Part shown: positions 38,135-47,979 of the stretch, one piece after another
Position numbering within the stretch: the stretch's first letter is position 1
Layout: each line of letters opens with the position of its first letter
Assembly (NCBI GenBank): GCA_900550055.1
Contig: URQU01000006.1
Span: 6,986-70,985, forward strand
Reading direction: 5' to 3'
Length of the DNA: 64,000 bases
Source of the DNA: an uncultured Coriobacteriaceae bacterium
GTDB taxonomy: Bacteria; Actinomycetota; Coriobacteriia; Coriobacteriales; Eggerthellaceae
Notes under the pieces: generated by a model
Told to the model about the DNA's origin: nothing
Database searches by the model: none
Seen by the model: the letters and a program-made list of their open reading frames with translations, nothing else
Translations under genes and position numbers: made by a program

Positions 38135-40529
38135 CCGATCGGATCAGGGCCTGCTGGGGGCGCAGCCCGACGTTGTCCGGCAAACCGTCGACGATAGCCT
38201 GCTGGGCCGCCCGCACGTGGCGGAGAAGGCGTTTTCCACCGAGGCCACCAAGGTGCTGCCCAAGGGCGAGAAAACGCCTGATGAGCGCTTCGCCGATCTG
38301 CAGGATATGACGCGTGGCTACCTGACCGACGAGGAGGAGGCCAAGCTCGAGAAGGCCTTCCGCTTCGCCGCCGCGGCTCACGAGGGCGCGTGCCGCAAGT
38401 CGGGCGAGCCGTTCATCGCGCATCCGGTGGAGGTGGCCATCATCCTGGCCGACCTGCGCATGGACGTGGAAACGCTGTGCGCGGCGCTTCTACACGACAC
38501 GGTGGAGGATACCGACGTGACCAGCCAGCTGGTCGAACAGGAGTTCGGCCCGCACGTGGCGCAGCTCGTCGACGGCGTCACCAAGATCACGCGCATCGAG
38601 GTGGAAACGCTCACCGACGAGCAGGCGGCAACCATCCGCAAGATGTTCGTCGCCATGAGCAAGGACATCCGCGTCATCGTCATCAAGCTGGCCGACCGCC
38701 TGCACAACATGCGCACCCTGGCGGCGCTCAAGGAGGACCGCCGCATCTTCAAGTCGCGCGAGACGCTTGAAATCTACGCGCCCATCGCGCACCGCCTGGG
38801 CATCAACTCCATCAAATGGGAGCTTGAGGACTTGAGCTTCTACTACCTCGAGCCCAACAAGTTCAAGCAGGTCTCTCGCATGGTCACCGAAAGCCGCTCC
38901 GAGCGCGAGGAGTACCTTGACGAGGTCATATCCGTGCTGCGCGGCGAGATGGACAAGGTGAGCATCCAGGCGCAGATCATGGGCCGCCCCAAGCACCTGT
39001 ACAGCATCTATCAGAAGATGGCGAAGAAGGGCAAGGGCTTCTCCGAGATCTACGACCTGATCGCCGTGCGCATCATCGTCAAGTCGGTGAAGGATTGCTA
39101 CTCGGCGTTGGGCGCGGTGCACACGCTGTGGCACCCCATGCCCGGGCGGTTCAAAGACTACATCGCCATGCCGAAGTTCAACATGTACCAGAGCCTGCAT
39201 ACCACGGTCATCGGGCCCGCCGGCAGGCCGCTGGAGGTGCAGATCCGCACCGAGGAGATGCACCGCCAAAGCGAGTATGGCGTGGCAGCGCACTGGCGTT
39301 ACAAGGAGAAGGGCGGCCGCGGTAGCAACGACTCCATGGACAAGCAGCTGGCCTGGCTGCGCGAGATGGTGGACTGGCAGGACGAGACGCACGATTCGCG
39401 CGAGTTCCTGAAGGACCTGAAGGTGGACCTGGCACCTACCGAGGTGTTCGTGTTCACGCCGAAGGGCGAGGCCATGAGCCTGCGCGCCGGCTCCACGCCC
39501 GTCGACTTCGCTTACGCCATCCACACCGAGGTGGGCAACCACTGCGTGGGTGCGAAGGTCAACGGCGCCATCGTGCCGCTGGCCTACGAGCTGCAGCTGG
39601 GCGACCGCGTGGAGATCCTCACGCAGAAGTCGGCAAGCCCCAGCCGCGACTGGCTCAACATCGTGAAGACGCCCAGCGCGCGCAACAAGATCCGCGCGTA
39701 TTTCAGCAAGGTGACCCGCGCCGACGACCTGCTCAGCGGCCGCGACAAGCTAGCGCGCGAGATGCGCAAGCACGGCCTTGGCATCTCCAACACCCGCTCC
39801 GAGCGCGCGCTGCGCACCGTCGCCGAGCACCTGGGCTACAAGGATGCCGACGACATGCTGGTCAACATCGGCACCAGCAAGGAGAGCGTGCAAAGCGTTG
39901 CCAACCGCCTGCTCGCCGAGCTGGGCCGCAAGGGCGACCAGCAGCCCGACCCGCTGAACCTGGGCATGGCGGCCATGACCACCGGCAAGCTGCCGCCCAT
40001 GCTCACGCTGGTGAACAAGCCGAAGAAGCACGAGACGAAAAGCTCCAACGGCGTGGTGGTGGAAGGCGTGGAAGGCGCGCTCGTGCGCCTGTCGCGCTGC
40101 TGCAACCCCGTGCCGGGCGATGACATCATCGGCTTCGTCACGCGCGGCCGCGGCGTGTCGGTGCACCGTCGCGACTGCCCGAACGCCAAGGAGCTCATGG
40201 CCCAGCCCGAGCGCATCATGAAGGTGCATTGGGAAAGCGACCTGCCGAAGAACACGTCGTTTAAAGTGGAAGTCTACATCGAGGCGCTCGATCGCCTGCA
40301 GCTGCTCTCCGACGTCGTGCTCGTGCTGTCGGGCATGGGCGCCAACGTGCTGTCGTCGAACACGGTGTCGCACCGCGACGGCATGGCCGAGATGCGCTTT
40401 CTGTTCCAGGTCAGCGACATCACGCACATTGATATCATCCTCGGCAAGCTCAAGGCGCTCGAGGGCGTGTTCGATGCACGCCGCATGGTGCCGAAGGTGG
40501 GCGGAGGAAAGGATTCCGCGCAGCTGTAG
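38118..40529 (+). CDS. rel: Bifunctional (p)ppGpp synthetase/hydrolase
   Basis: Makes and degrades the alarmone (p)ppGpp. The 803 residues contain an intact hydrolase domain (AHPVEVA with His102, and LHDTVEDT at 125-132). The synthetase domain has GRPKHLYSIYQKM and RFKD at 344-347; the RXKD form marks bifunctional Rel and not RelA. A TGS domain (EVFVFTPKGEAMSLRAGST), a Cys-containing RCCNPVPGDDI zinc-finger-like domain and a C-terminal ACT domain follow. AAAGGAGG at 38104-38111 sets the start at 38118, which overlaps the recJ-recQ gene by 17 bases, indicating coupled translation. Confidence 0.96.
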   Translation: MNKSNSRSDQGLLGAQPDVVRQTVDDSLLGRPHVAEKAFSTEATKVLPKGEKTPDERFADLQDMTRGYLTDEEEAKLEKAFRFAAAAHEGACRKSGEPFIAHPVEVAIILADLRMDVETLCAALLHDTVEDTDVTSQLVEQEFGPHVAQLVDGVTKITRIEVETLTDEQAATIRKMFVAMSKDIRVIVIKLADRLHNMRTLAALKEDRRIFKSRETLEIYAPIAHRLGINSIKWELEDLSFYYLEPNKFKQVSRMVTESRSEREEYLDEVISVLRGEMDKVSIQAQIMGRPKHLYSIYQKMAKKGKGFSEIYDLIAVRIIVKSVKDCYSALGAVHTLWHPMPGRFKDYIAMPKFNMYQSLHTTVIGPAGRPLEVQIRTEEMHRQSEYGVAAHWRYKEKGGRGSNDSMDKQLAWLREMVDWQDETHDSREFLKDLKVDLAPTEVFVFTPKGEAMSLRAGSTPVDFAYAIHTEVGNHCVGAKVNGAIVPLAYELQLGDRVEILTQKSASPSRDWLNIVKTPSARNKIRAYFSKVTRADDLLSGRDKLAREMRKHGLGISNTRSERALRTVAEHLGYKDADDMLVNIGTSKESVQSVANRLLAELGRKGDQQPDPLNLGMAAMTTGKLPPMLTLVNKPKKHETKSSNGVVVEGVEGALVRLSRCCNPVPGDDIIGFVTRGRGVSVHRRDCPNAKELMAQPERIMKVHWESDLPKNTSFKVEVYIEALDRLQLLSDVVLVLSGMGANVLSSNTVSHRDGMAEMRFLFQVSDITHIDIILGKLKALEGVFDARRMVPKVGGGKDSAQL

Positions 40530-40694
40530 CAAGGGCGCGGCAGAATCGCCGCCTCGGGGTTCCGGCGGCGGGTTTCACGTGCCGGCTCGTTGGGGAAAGG
40601 GGCGTTTCAGCGAGGGGCTCCTTCCGTTGCAAGGTAAAGGAGGGGCGGCGCGCCCGTCCTTGACGTACGAAGACAATGATTCAGGAGGTTGAAC

Positions 40695-41354
40695 ATGGCA
40701 TATAAGGTGAAGGGGACGTGCGTTGACGCAGCGTTCCTGGTTCTGGGCGGGTATCAGACCAACGTCTACGTCGTGTCGGACGGCTCCGCCACCTTCGTGG
40801 TGGACCCCGCAAGCGATGCGAAGAAGATCGTGGCGGCTTTGGGCGGGCGCAAGCTCGACGCCATCGTGCTGACGCATCGCCATTCCGACCACGTGGGGGC
40901 TGCCGCCGAGCTGCGCAGCCTCACGGGCGCCACCGTCATCGCGTCGGCCATCGACGCCGATATGATCTGCGGCGACAAGCCCGTGCCGCGTGATGACCAT
41001 CAGTTCCCCGTCTGCCCGGTCGACCAGCGCGTCAACCACGGCGACGTGGTGAAGATCGGCAACATGCCGTGGAAGGTCATCGGCACCCCCGGCCACACCG
41101 AGGGCAGCATGTGCCTGTTCCTGGACTCCTCGCTCACCGAGCGTCTTGACGCAAAACCGGTGCTGATCGCCGGCGACACGTTGTTCTTCGGCTCTATCGG
41201 CCGCACCGACTTCACCGGCGGCAGCATGTCGGCCATGCGCAAGTCGCTCAAGCGTCTGGCGGTCCTGCCCGACGACACGGTGGTCCTGCCCGGTCACGGC
41301 AACCTGACCACCATCGGCGGCGAGCGTCGCCGCGTGTTCGCCTTCTACGCATAA
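40695..41354 (+). CDS. Metallo-beta-lactamase-fold hydrolase
   Basis: A 219-residue protein of the glyoxalase II-like branch. The dinuclear metal motif is LTHRHSDHVG, with later ligands in GTPGHTEGSM, IAGDTLFF and VLPGHG. Asp in place of the second-shell residue and the compact size fit the general MBL hydrolase group rather than a true glyoxalase II. AGGAGG at 40683-40688 places the start at ATG 40695. It is about 165 bases after rel. The substrate is unknown. Confidence 0.9.
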   Translation: MAYKVKGTCVDAAFLVLGGYQTNVYVVSDGSATFVVDPASDAKKIVAALGGRKLDAIVLTHRHSDHVGAAAELRSLTGATVIASAIDADMICGDKPVPRDDHQFPVCPVDQRVNHGDVVKIGNMPWKVIGTPGHTEGSMCLFLDSSLTERLDAKPVLIAGDTLFFGSIGRTDFTGGSMSAMRKSLKRLAVLPDDTVVLPGHGNLTTIGGERRRVFAFYA

Positions 41355-41387
41355 GGCGCGGCGGATTGGCCGCAGCTTTGCAAGCAC

Positions 41388-41436
41388 AAGGCCCGGTGCC
41401 GCGGCGAAGAGCCGTCGGCGCCGGGCCTTCTTTATT
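41388..41436 (+). terminator. Terminator after the MBL gene
   Basis: AAGGCCCGG pairs with CCGGGCCTT, enclosing an inner hairpin, and leads into CTTTATT, 33 bases after the stop codon. Confidence 0.85.
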
Positions 41437-41560
41437 CGGGCGCAGTTGCCGGGCGAACGCCTTGGACGCGATTGCTTTGGGCGCTGGCCCCGCTTCTCGC
41501 CGAAGGGGCGACCGTCTTGGGTGCTCGGCGCTTTCGACGTTTTTGCCTTGCATCGCATGA

Positions 41561-41586
41561 GAAAGGCCCGCGTGAGCGGGCCTTTC
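41561..41586. terminator. Hairpin downstream of the DUF47 gene
   Basis: A perfect 11-bp stem GAAAGGCCCGC with GCGGGCCTTTC around TGA, 30 bases beyond the DUF47 stop codon on the minus strand and also readable from the plus strand. Confidence 0.8.
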
Positions 41587-41615
41587 GCGTTTCTATGAGT
41601 TATGCGGGTTTGTGC

Positions 41616-42245
41616 TTACACGTTCTTCAGCATGATGGTGCTCATTACGTCGGCGGCAAGTTCGCATGCGTCGCAGCAGGCTTCCATGCTGTCGAACAGG
41701 TTCGTCCACACTTGCACGCGCATGGGGTTGTCGTAATCGTTCACGTGCAGGTCGCGGATGACCTTGGTGTAGAGCTGGTCGGCTTGCTCCTCGAGGTCGT
41801 GGACCTTCACGATGAGGTGCACGAAGTTCTTCGACTTCTTGAAGTTGCGGAAGTCGCACATGGCGTTGTCAAGCGCCTCGCAGCTGCCCTGGATTAGCTT
41901 TGCGAATTCAAGGGCCTGGTTATGCATGAAGTGGATGTCATACATGTAGAAGCGGAGCATGACGTCTTCGATGTCGTCGACGATGTCGTCGAGCGCTTGG
42001 CACATCTCGATGATGTCCTCGCGGTCGACGGGGGTGATGAAGTCGGTGGCGACCGTCTTGAAGATCTTGTGGTTGATCGTGTCGCCCTCGTGCTCGATCT
42101 CATGCGCCTTCTGCGTGTTCTCCTCGAGCGCGGATGCTTCCGTGAACTGCTCGATGGTCTCAACCAGCAACGCCGACTCGGCGACGGCAAGCTTCGAGTG
42201 CTGCTCGAATGCGCCGAAATAGTCGAACTTGTGCTTCCTGCCCAT
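41616..42245 (-). CDS. DUF47 (PhoU-like) phosphate-transport accessory protein
   Basis: A 209-residue all-helical protein of the DUF47/YkaA group, distantly related to PhoU and usually encoded beside Pit-type phosphate permeases. Typical sequence is FDYFGAFEQHSKLAVAESA, HEIEHEGDTINHKIFK with its acidic-His metal site, TPVDREDIIEMCQALDDI and the C-terminal KVIRDLHVND. AGAAGGAGA places the start at ATG 42245, not at the in-frame ATG at 42266. No Pit transporter gene lies next to it here, so its partner is elsewhere. Confidence 0.88.
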   Translation of the reverse strand: MGRKHKFDYFGAFEQHSKLAVAESALLVETIEQFTEASALEENTQKAHEIEHEGDTINHKIFKTVATDFITPVDREDIIEMCQALDDIVDDIEDVMLRFYMYDIHFMHNQALEFAKLIQGSCEALDNAMCDFRNFKKSKNFVHLIVKVHDLEEQADQLYTKVIRDLHVNDYDNPMRVQVWTNLFDSMEACCDACELAADVMSTIMLKNV

Positions 42246-42645
42246 GGGGTCTCCTTCTAAGAACAAGTACCTACCACGTTCGCACGTGCGATTCCAAAGT
42301 GTAGCGCAAGTTAACGTGCGTGAAACGGGGAATCCACGGCGGTGTTGCGAAAGACGCGAACCGTCAACATCCCGTTATATTGGATGCCCCGTTTGCGCAA
42401 CAGTTGGGGCGGATGCCCCAGCTGGCGGCGCAGTTGGGTGGGGGCTCCCGCCAGCCGGGGCGGATGGGGCGATGCTGTCCAATCGCGCGCTTTCGCTGGC
42501 GGGGCCGCTAGCGGACGAGTTGGATGTCTCGGTGGGCCGACGCGGCCGGATGCTTGGTTGGAGGCCGGCCGCGCATGCTTCCGCCGGCGGAAGCCCCGGC
42601 AGACGGGGCTGCGTGCGTCGGGCGTTGCCCGGGCGTGCGGGGCCC
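42246..42645. other. Gap between DUF47 and TRIC genes
   Basis: About 400 bases upstream of the DUF47 gene and downstream of the TRIC-like gene. It is GC-rich, with a TTCGCACGTGCGA palindrome near 42279. No gene or recognised RNA is supported. Confidence 0.45.
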
Positions 42646-43587
42646 TTACGTCTCGCTTTCGGGGCGCGGGGGCTGATCGTCGCTTTCCGGATAGCAGCGG
42701 TTCTCGCCGTCGGTGCTGGTCACGCCGTTGCCCAAAGCGCTATCCGGCGACGATCCGTCGGCGGTGATGGGAGCCATGCCGCCGGTTGCGCCCGGGGAGG
42801 TGATGGGCGGCATGCTGCCGGTGACGCCCTTGGCGGTAACCGGCGGGATGGGGCCGGTGAGGCCGGTGGTCTGGGCGCGGAAGCCGGTGGGGCGGCGACG
42901 TGCGCGCACGCGGTTGGCCATGCGCTTGACCGGCTGCGCGACGGCCTGCGTGACCACGTCGGAGTAGTCGCGCGCCGGGCGGGTCCGCCAGCCGAAGGCC
43001 AGCGATGCGTAGCGGATGCCCATGACCAGCGCGACGCACGTGATGGCGGCATACTGGTCGAACAGGTGGTTCGATTTCATGACGGCGAACGCCAGCGCGC
43101 CGATGAGCGCCGCACTCACGTACACCGTGCCTGCTTGGAACGCCTCGGGTTCGCGGTTCATGCAGATGTCGCGCACGATGCCGCCGCCGTTGGCGGTGAC
43201 GGTGCCCAGGATGACGGCGGGCACCAGGTCAAGGCCGGCGGAGAGCGCCTTGCCCGTGCCGATGATGGCCCACAGCGCAACCGATAGGTTATCCAGGAAG
43301 TCCATGAGCGGGTCGAAGTACGTCATGAGCTTGCCGAAGTAGAACACCACGATGCCGGCGGCGATGCAGGCGAGAATCAGGTTGGGCTTCTGAAAGGCGT
43401 AGATGCCGTAATCCTGCAGCAGGATGTCTCGCGTGATGCCGCCGGCCAGGCCGACCACGATGGCGATGCAGCAGACGCCGAAGATGTCGTATTTCGCCCG
43501 CACCGCGCTGAGCGCTCCGAAGATGGCGCCCGAAATGGTTGCGGCTAGCTCGAGCCAATAGGGGATAGCCAGGGCTACTTCCAGCAT
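42646..43587 (-). CDS. TRIC/UPF0126-type cation channel with repetitive tail
   Basis: A 313-residue membrane protein with seven hydrophobic stretches and two internal UPF0126 repeats, each with the Gly-Gly-Ile-x-Arg-Asp kink: LAGGITRDILL (about 48-57) and NGGGIVRDIC (about 133-142). Bacterial homologues with this pattern are trimeric intracellular cation (TRIC) channels. Beyond residue 205 a cytoplasmic tail of about 110 residues is basic at first (RRRPTGFR), then holds three 12-residue repeats, then is acidic. GAAAGGG precedes the start. The tail is much longer than the core family needs. Confidence 0.87.
   Translation of the reverse strand: MLEVALAIPYWLELAATISGAIFGALSAVRAKYDIFGVCCIAIVVGLAGGITRDILLQDYGIYAFQKPNLILACIAAGIVVFYFGKLMTYFDPLMDFLDNLSVALWAIIGTGKALSAGLDLVPAVILGTVTANGGGIVRDICMNREPEAFQAGTVYVSAALIGALAFAVMKSNHLFDQYAAITCVALVMGIRYASLAFGWRTRPARDYSDVVTQAVAQPVKRMANRVRARRRPTGFRAQTTGLTGPIPPVTAKGVTGSMPPITSPGATGGMAPITADGSSPDSALGNGVTSTDGENRCYPESDDQPPRPESET
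42754..42858 (-). repeat. Coding tandem repeat in the TRIC tail
   Basis: Three consecutive 12-residue units of the pattern Thr-Gly-x-x-Pro/Ala-Pro-Ile/Val-Thr-x-x-Gly (TGPIPPVTAKG, TGSMPPITSPG, TGGMAPITADG) at residues 244-278. The nucleotide copies are similar enough to suggest recent duplication. Confidence 0.75.
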
Positions 43588-43715
43588 GAATACCCTTTCA
43601 TATGGGAGTCGTTATACAAGATGAGGTTGCCGCCCGCTCCGATGCGGGCAAACGCGCGGGCGTGCAGGTTGCGCCGCGGACGGGCGGGCGGTTGCGTGCA
43701 GGGCATGCGGCGGCG

Positions 43716-44672
43716 CTATTCCACCGCCAGCACCTGGGCCTGCGTGGGTCGGCCGGAGAAGTCAAGCTCGCCGGTCAGCTCGCGCGTCCGTTCGGCGGTG
43801 AAGCCCGGTTGGTCGAAGGCGGCGATCAGGTTCTTCGCCTTGTACTGCGCCTGATCGTAGAGGTCCCAGAAGCCGGTGGTGCGCACGTCGCCGGTGAAGG
43901 GATTGGTCCAGGCGGCGTGCTCGTGGTTGTCGAACACGCTTTCGGCGGCGGCTACGGGGCGATGGCTCATGGACTGGTAGAACGAATGGGGGCGCGCCAG
44001 GCGCTCGACGCGGCCGATGAGGTCGCGCTTGATGCCGGTGGGCGACCAGAACAGGCGTTGCACCCGGCGGAACCCGTGCACCGACAGGCGGAACAGGTTG
44101 TGCGGGACCACTTCGCCGTACACGTTCAGGGCCAGGTAGGCGTACATCTTCGACACGGCGCCGAGTACCGCCTCGCTAGCGTGCAGGATCTCGCGCGAGG
44201 GGTTGAACGTGGCCACGGTGTCGCCGCGCTTGGCGAACAGCACCATCTCGTCGAGCTCGCTTTCGATGACGCCGTGCACCTCGCTGCCGTCATCGCGCGT
44301 CAGGTCCGGCTCGCCTGCATCGCACAGCGCGTGCTCGTGACAGTACACCAGCGGGTGCATGGTGGAATCGAGCGCGTAGTGGCAGAGGAATCCCAGCGCG
44401 TAGGCGCGTCCGATCGGCTTCTCCTCGGGGTCCAGGACGCCGAGGGAGTCCTTCAGCGCCGCCAAGAGCTCGGCGGGCTTGCGGCTGTGCATGGTGTTGC
44501 CCAGCTTATGGAACGCCGTGGAGCGGAAGTCGGCCACCGCGTAGAACAGCGGGTCGGGGCCTTGATTGCCCAGCAGGAACGCGTCGGCTTCGTCGCGCGA
44601 TCCGCCGATGGTCTGGAACAGCGCGTCGTACACGTCGCGTCCGAAGAAATCATGGGTGATGATGGCTGGCAT
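43716..44672 (-). CDS. Zinc-dependent phospholipase C family protein
   Basis: A 318-residue protein with the phospholipase C/S1-P1 type histidine pattern: THDFFGRDV at the N terminus, GNQGPDPLFY, then LGFLCHYALDSTMHPLVY with spaced His and Asp ligands, and further HGVIESELDEM. There is no signal peptide, so unlike secreted bacterial phospholipases it seems cytoplasmic. Short homologues of this kind are common in anaerobes with unknown substrate. A GGGGA ribosome site lies 7 bases before the ATG. It sits downstream of the divergent MFS gene. Confidence 0.8.
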   Translation of the reverse strand: MPAIITHDFFGRDVYDALFQTIGGSRDEADAFLLGNQGPDPLFYAVADFRSTAFHKLGNTMHSRKPAELLAALKDSLGVLDPEEKPIGRAYALGFLCHYALDSTMHPLVYCHEHALCDAGEPDLTRDDGSEVHGVIESELDEMVLFAKRGDTVATFNPSREILHASEAVLGAVSKMYAYLALNVYGEVVPHNLFRLSVHGFRRVQRLFWSPTGIKRDLIGRVERLARPHSFYQSMSHRPVAAAESVFDNHEHAAWTNPFTGDVRTTGFWDLYDQAQYKAKNLIAAFDQPGFTAERTRELTGELDFSGRPTQAQVLAVE

Positions 44673-44863
44673 TCCGAGTCCCCGTTTCTCGTGTGGCTGA
44701 CATTCATTTTACGTGGACGATTATAGCCATCATATACAATGGATTGCGCGCCGCTCGGCGGCGTTCAACGTACATGCACGATTCGGTGTTCGAAACCGTA
44801 CGGGCCTGCGCGTCGGCGGGTTCCCGCGGGCGGCGCGGGCCTTGCCGATAGCAAGGAGCAGCC

Positions 44864-46102
44864 ATGGGATTGGGCCTTCGCAGCCTGTCGAAACGCGAGC
44901 GCAGCTGGGTTTTGTACGACGTGGGAAACTCCGCGTACGTCATGTTGGCGGCAACGCTCATCCCCATCTATTTCTCGGCCATCGCCGAGCCTGGGTCGTC
45001 GGCCGTGGTGGCCTGGGGCTATGCGACTACGGTGGCATCGCTGGCGCTTGCCCTGCTCATGCCGTTTTTGGGCAGCCTGGCAGATTTGAAGGGCAACAAG
45101 AAGAAGTTCCTTGCGGGAACCATCGGCACGGGTGCGGTATCTCTCGCGGTCATGGGCGTGCCCGGCAACGCCATGGTGTTTTTGGCTATATACGTGTTCT
45201 CGTCGGTCATGCTCAACGCGTCGCTGGTGTTCTACGATGCGTTCCTGGTCGACGCCACCGAGCAGGAGCGTTACGACGAGGTTTCGTCCCAAGGCTATGC
45301 GTGGGGCTATATCGGCTCGTGCATCCCGTTCATCGCGTGCCTGGTCATCGTGCTGTTCGGCAGCAGCTTCGGCATCGGGCAGCTTGACGGCATCCGCATC
45401 TCGTTCGTCATCACCGCGGCGTGGTGGCTGGCCTTCTCCGTGCCGGTGCTGCGCGACGTGCACCAGACGCACTTCAAGGCGCGCGAGGCGCATCTGTTCC
45501 GCCACACGCTCAAGGGCCTGGCGGGCACGTGCAAGAAGATCGCCCGCGATAAGCGCCTGCTCATGTACATGCTGGCGTTCTTCTTCTACATCGACGGCGT
45601 GCACACCATCATCACCATGTCCACCAGCTACGGCACCGACCTGGGCATCGACTCCACACAGCTGGTGTTGGCGTTGCTGGTGACGCAGTTCGTGGCGTTC
45701 CCGTCGGCCATCGCCTACGGGCGTCTTGCCGGGCGCTTCGGCACTAAGCGCATGCTGCTGATCGCGGTGTTCGCGTACTTCTGCATCACGCTGTTCGCCG
45801 CGTTCTTCCTGCGCTCCGCCGCCGAGTTCTGGGTGCTGGCCGTGTGCGTGGGCCTGTTCCAGGGCGGCATCCAGGCGCTGTCGCGCAGCGAGTTCGGCAA
45901 GCTCATCCCGAAGGAGAACGCCAACGAGTACTACGGCTTCTTCGATATCTTCGGCAAGTACGCCACCATCATGGGCACGCTGCTGGTAAGCGTGTTCACC
46001 CAGCTCACGGGCTCAAGCAGCTACGGCGTCCTTAGCGTTGCCGTGCTGTTCATCGTCGGCTTCGTCCTGCTCTGGAAGATGCCGGAGAAGGCCGCCCGCT
46101 AG
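44864..46102 (+). CDS. MFS transporter of the UMF1/Atg22-like family
   Basis: A 412-residue, roughly 12-helix permease. The family signature ERSWVLYDVGNSAYVMLAAT opens the first helix. GSLADLKGNKKKF is the loop 2-3 MFS motif and QALSRSEFGKLIPKE follows helix 9. The family is named for yeast Atg22, a vacuolar amino acid exporter, but bacterial substrates are largely unknown. AAGGAG lies 6 bases before the ATG. It is followed after about 300 bases by a purine permease gene. Confidence 0.9.
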   Translation: MGLGLRSLSKRERSWVLYDVGNSAYVMLAATLIPIYFSAIAEPGSSAVVAWGYATTVASLALALLMPFLGSLADLKGNKKKFLAGTIGTGAVSLAVMGVPGNAMVFLAIYVFSSVMLNASLVFYDAFLVDATEQERYDEVSSQGYAWGYIGSCIPFIACLVIVLFGSSFGIGQLDGIRISFVITAAWWLAFSVPVLRDVHQTHFKAREAHLFRHTLKGLAGTCKKIARDKRLLMYMLAFFFYIDGVHTIITMSTSYGTDLGIDSTQLVLALLVTQFVAFPSAIAYGRLAGRFGTKRMLLIAVFAYFCITLFAAFFLRSAAEFWVLAVCVGLFQGGIQALSRSEFGKLIPKENANEYYGFFDIFGKYATIMGTLLVSVFTQLTGSSSYGVLSVAVLFIVGFVLLWKMPEKAAR

Positions 46103-46409
46103 CGCGAGGGGCGGGGCGCGTGGGGCGAGGGCGTTGCCTCGTGTCCGCAGGCGCCTGCTGCCCAGTCGCCGCAGTTGCCGCCCGCTAGCCGTACTCGACG
46201 CGCATCCGCCCTTTTGCCCGGCGGTTTCGCTGCTCACATCGCTCTTTCCGCCCCTGCGCGTGCTATTGTGGCGGTTGCGGTTTTTCCGCATATGATGATT
46301 TGTTTTCGGCCGCTCGTGCGCTTGCGCGGGCGGCCGCCGCGCTGTGGGGGCGCGGGTGAAAGAGAGGGTGAGCCGCGCGGCGTGCGCATCCGGAAAGGGA
46401 AAGGGCGGA
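46103..46409 (+). other. Gap between MFS and NCS2 genes
   Basis: About 305 bases of GC-rich sequence with no supported gene or RNA. A GGAAAGGGAAAGGG ribosome-binding stretch sits at its right end, before the purine permease. Confidence 0.45.
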
Positions 46410-47741
46410 ATGGAAGCGGCAATCGAGCGTTTCTTCAAGGTAGGCGAGCGCGGCAGCTCGTTGGGCACGGAGGTGATGGCGGGTCTGACCACCTTCCTGA
46501 CCATGGCCTATATCGTGGCGGTCAACCCCGCCATGATGGAGGCGGCGGGCATTCCGTTCAATGCGGCGCTCACGGCGACGTGCTTCGGCGCAGCCGTCAT
46601 GACGGCTGCCATGGGCCTGATCGCCAACCGGCCCATTGCGCTGGCATCGGGCATGGGCATCAACGCCATCGTGGCCTTCACGCTGTGCGGGTCGATGGGG
46701 CTCGACTGGCGCATCGCCATGGGCGTGGTGTTCCTGGAGGGCGTCATCATCCTGGTGCTGGTCATGCTGGGCCTGCGCGAGGCGGTCATGGACGCCATCC
46801 CCGTGGCGTTGCGCCAGGCCATCGGCATCGGCATCGGCCTGTTCGTGGCGTTCATCGGTCTGAAGGGCGGCGGCATCCTGGCGCCCGATTCCTCTACGCT
46901 CGTCACCATGGGCAGCCTGACCGAGCCTACGGCCGTGGTTTCCGTGGTCTCCATCGCGCTCGCCATCATATTGACGGTGCGCGGCACGAAGGGCGGCCTG
47001 CTCATCTCGATCGTGGTGGCCACCATCGTGGGTATCCCGCTCGGCGTCACGGCGCTGCCCACCGAGTTCGACTTCGTTCCCGACTTCAGCGCGCTGTGCG
47101 CCCCGTTCCAGCAGCTGCCCGACGGCAGCGGCCTGGCCATCGTGCAGGTGTTCGTGCAGCCCGTGCTGCTCATGTTCGTGTTCAGCCTGCTCATGAGCGA
47201 CTTCTTCGACACCATGGGCACCATGATGGCGGTGGGCCAGCAGGGCGGCTTCGTCGACGAGGATGGCAACGTGGAGAACACGCGCGAGATCCTCATGGTG
47301 GACTCCGTGGGCGCCATCGTGGGCGGCTTCGTCGGCGCAAGCTCCATCACCTCGTTTGCCGAGTCCACCTCGGGCGCGGCGGCCGGCGCGCGCACGGGCC
47401 TGTCCAACATCGTGATCGCCCTGGCGTTTTTCGTCTGCGCGTTTTTGGCCCCCATCATCGGCATGGTGTCAAGCTCCGCAACCTGCGGCGCGCTGGTGGT
47501 CGTGGGCTACCTTATGATGAGCGACATCGGCAAGATCGACTGGGGAAGCCTTGAGGCGGCCATCCCCGCGTTCGTCACCATCATGGGCATCCCGTTCACC
47601 TATTCCATCACCAACGGCATAGGCTTCGGCTTCATCACCTACGTGGTGGTGAAGGTGACGCAGGGCCATTGGCGCGAGGTCAAGCCGCTCATGTGGATCG
47701 TGTCTGTGGCGTTTCTGCTCACGTTCGTCGCGTTCTCGTAG
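46410..47741 (+). CDS. NCS2-family purine permease (AzgA/PbuG type)
   Basis: Proton symporter for hypoxanthine/guanine/adenine-type bases. The 443 residues contain the AzgA-like LTTFLTMAYIVAVNP, ANRPIALASGMGINAIVAFT, the conserved SDFFDTMGTMMAVGQQGG and TSFAESTSGAAAGARTG, with about 13 hydrophobic stretches. The start ATG at 46410 follows an extended purine-rich ribosome site; an upstream in-frame ATG at 46344 is less likely. Regulation by a purine riboswitch was looked for and not seen. Confidence 0.93.
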   Translation: MEAAIERFFKVGERGSSLGTEVMAGLTTFLTMAYIVAVNPAMMEAAGIPFNAALTATCFGAAVMTAAMGLIANRPIALASGMGINAIVAFTLCGSMGLDWRIAMGVVFLEGVIILVLVMLGLREAVMDAIPVALRQAIGIGIGLFVAFIGLKGGGILAPDSSTLVTMGSLTEPTAVVSVVSIALAIILTVRGTKGGLLISIVVATIVGIPLGVTALPTEFDFVPDFSALCAPFQQLPDGSGLAIVQVFVQPVLLMFVFSLLMSDFFDTMGTMMAVGQQGGFVDEDGNVENTREILMVDSVGAIVGGFVGASSITSFAESTSGAAAGARTGLSNIVIALAFFVCAFLAPIIGMVSSSATCGALVVVGYLMMSDIGKIDWGSLEAAIPAFVTIMGIPFTYSITNGIGFGFITYVVVKVTQGHWREVKPLMWIVSVAFLLTFVAFS

Positions 47742-47979
47742 CGGACGGGCATTGCCTGGGTCGCAGGGCCTGGGCTGCGTGTGGCGAAGGGGGCGGCGAA
47801 GATCACGTGGCCTCCTCGCGTCTCGGACGGCGCCTGCCATCTGATCGCGCCTCCGGCCGGCGTTCGTCGTGCGCGTCTCGCGTTCCGAGCCCTCATCCGG
47901 CCCCCGGCTATCCCGCAAACCGATAATGCGCTGCCGTTCGGCCCGATATCGCCAGCTCGTCCATACGTTCGCTGTGAAA

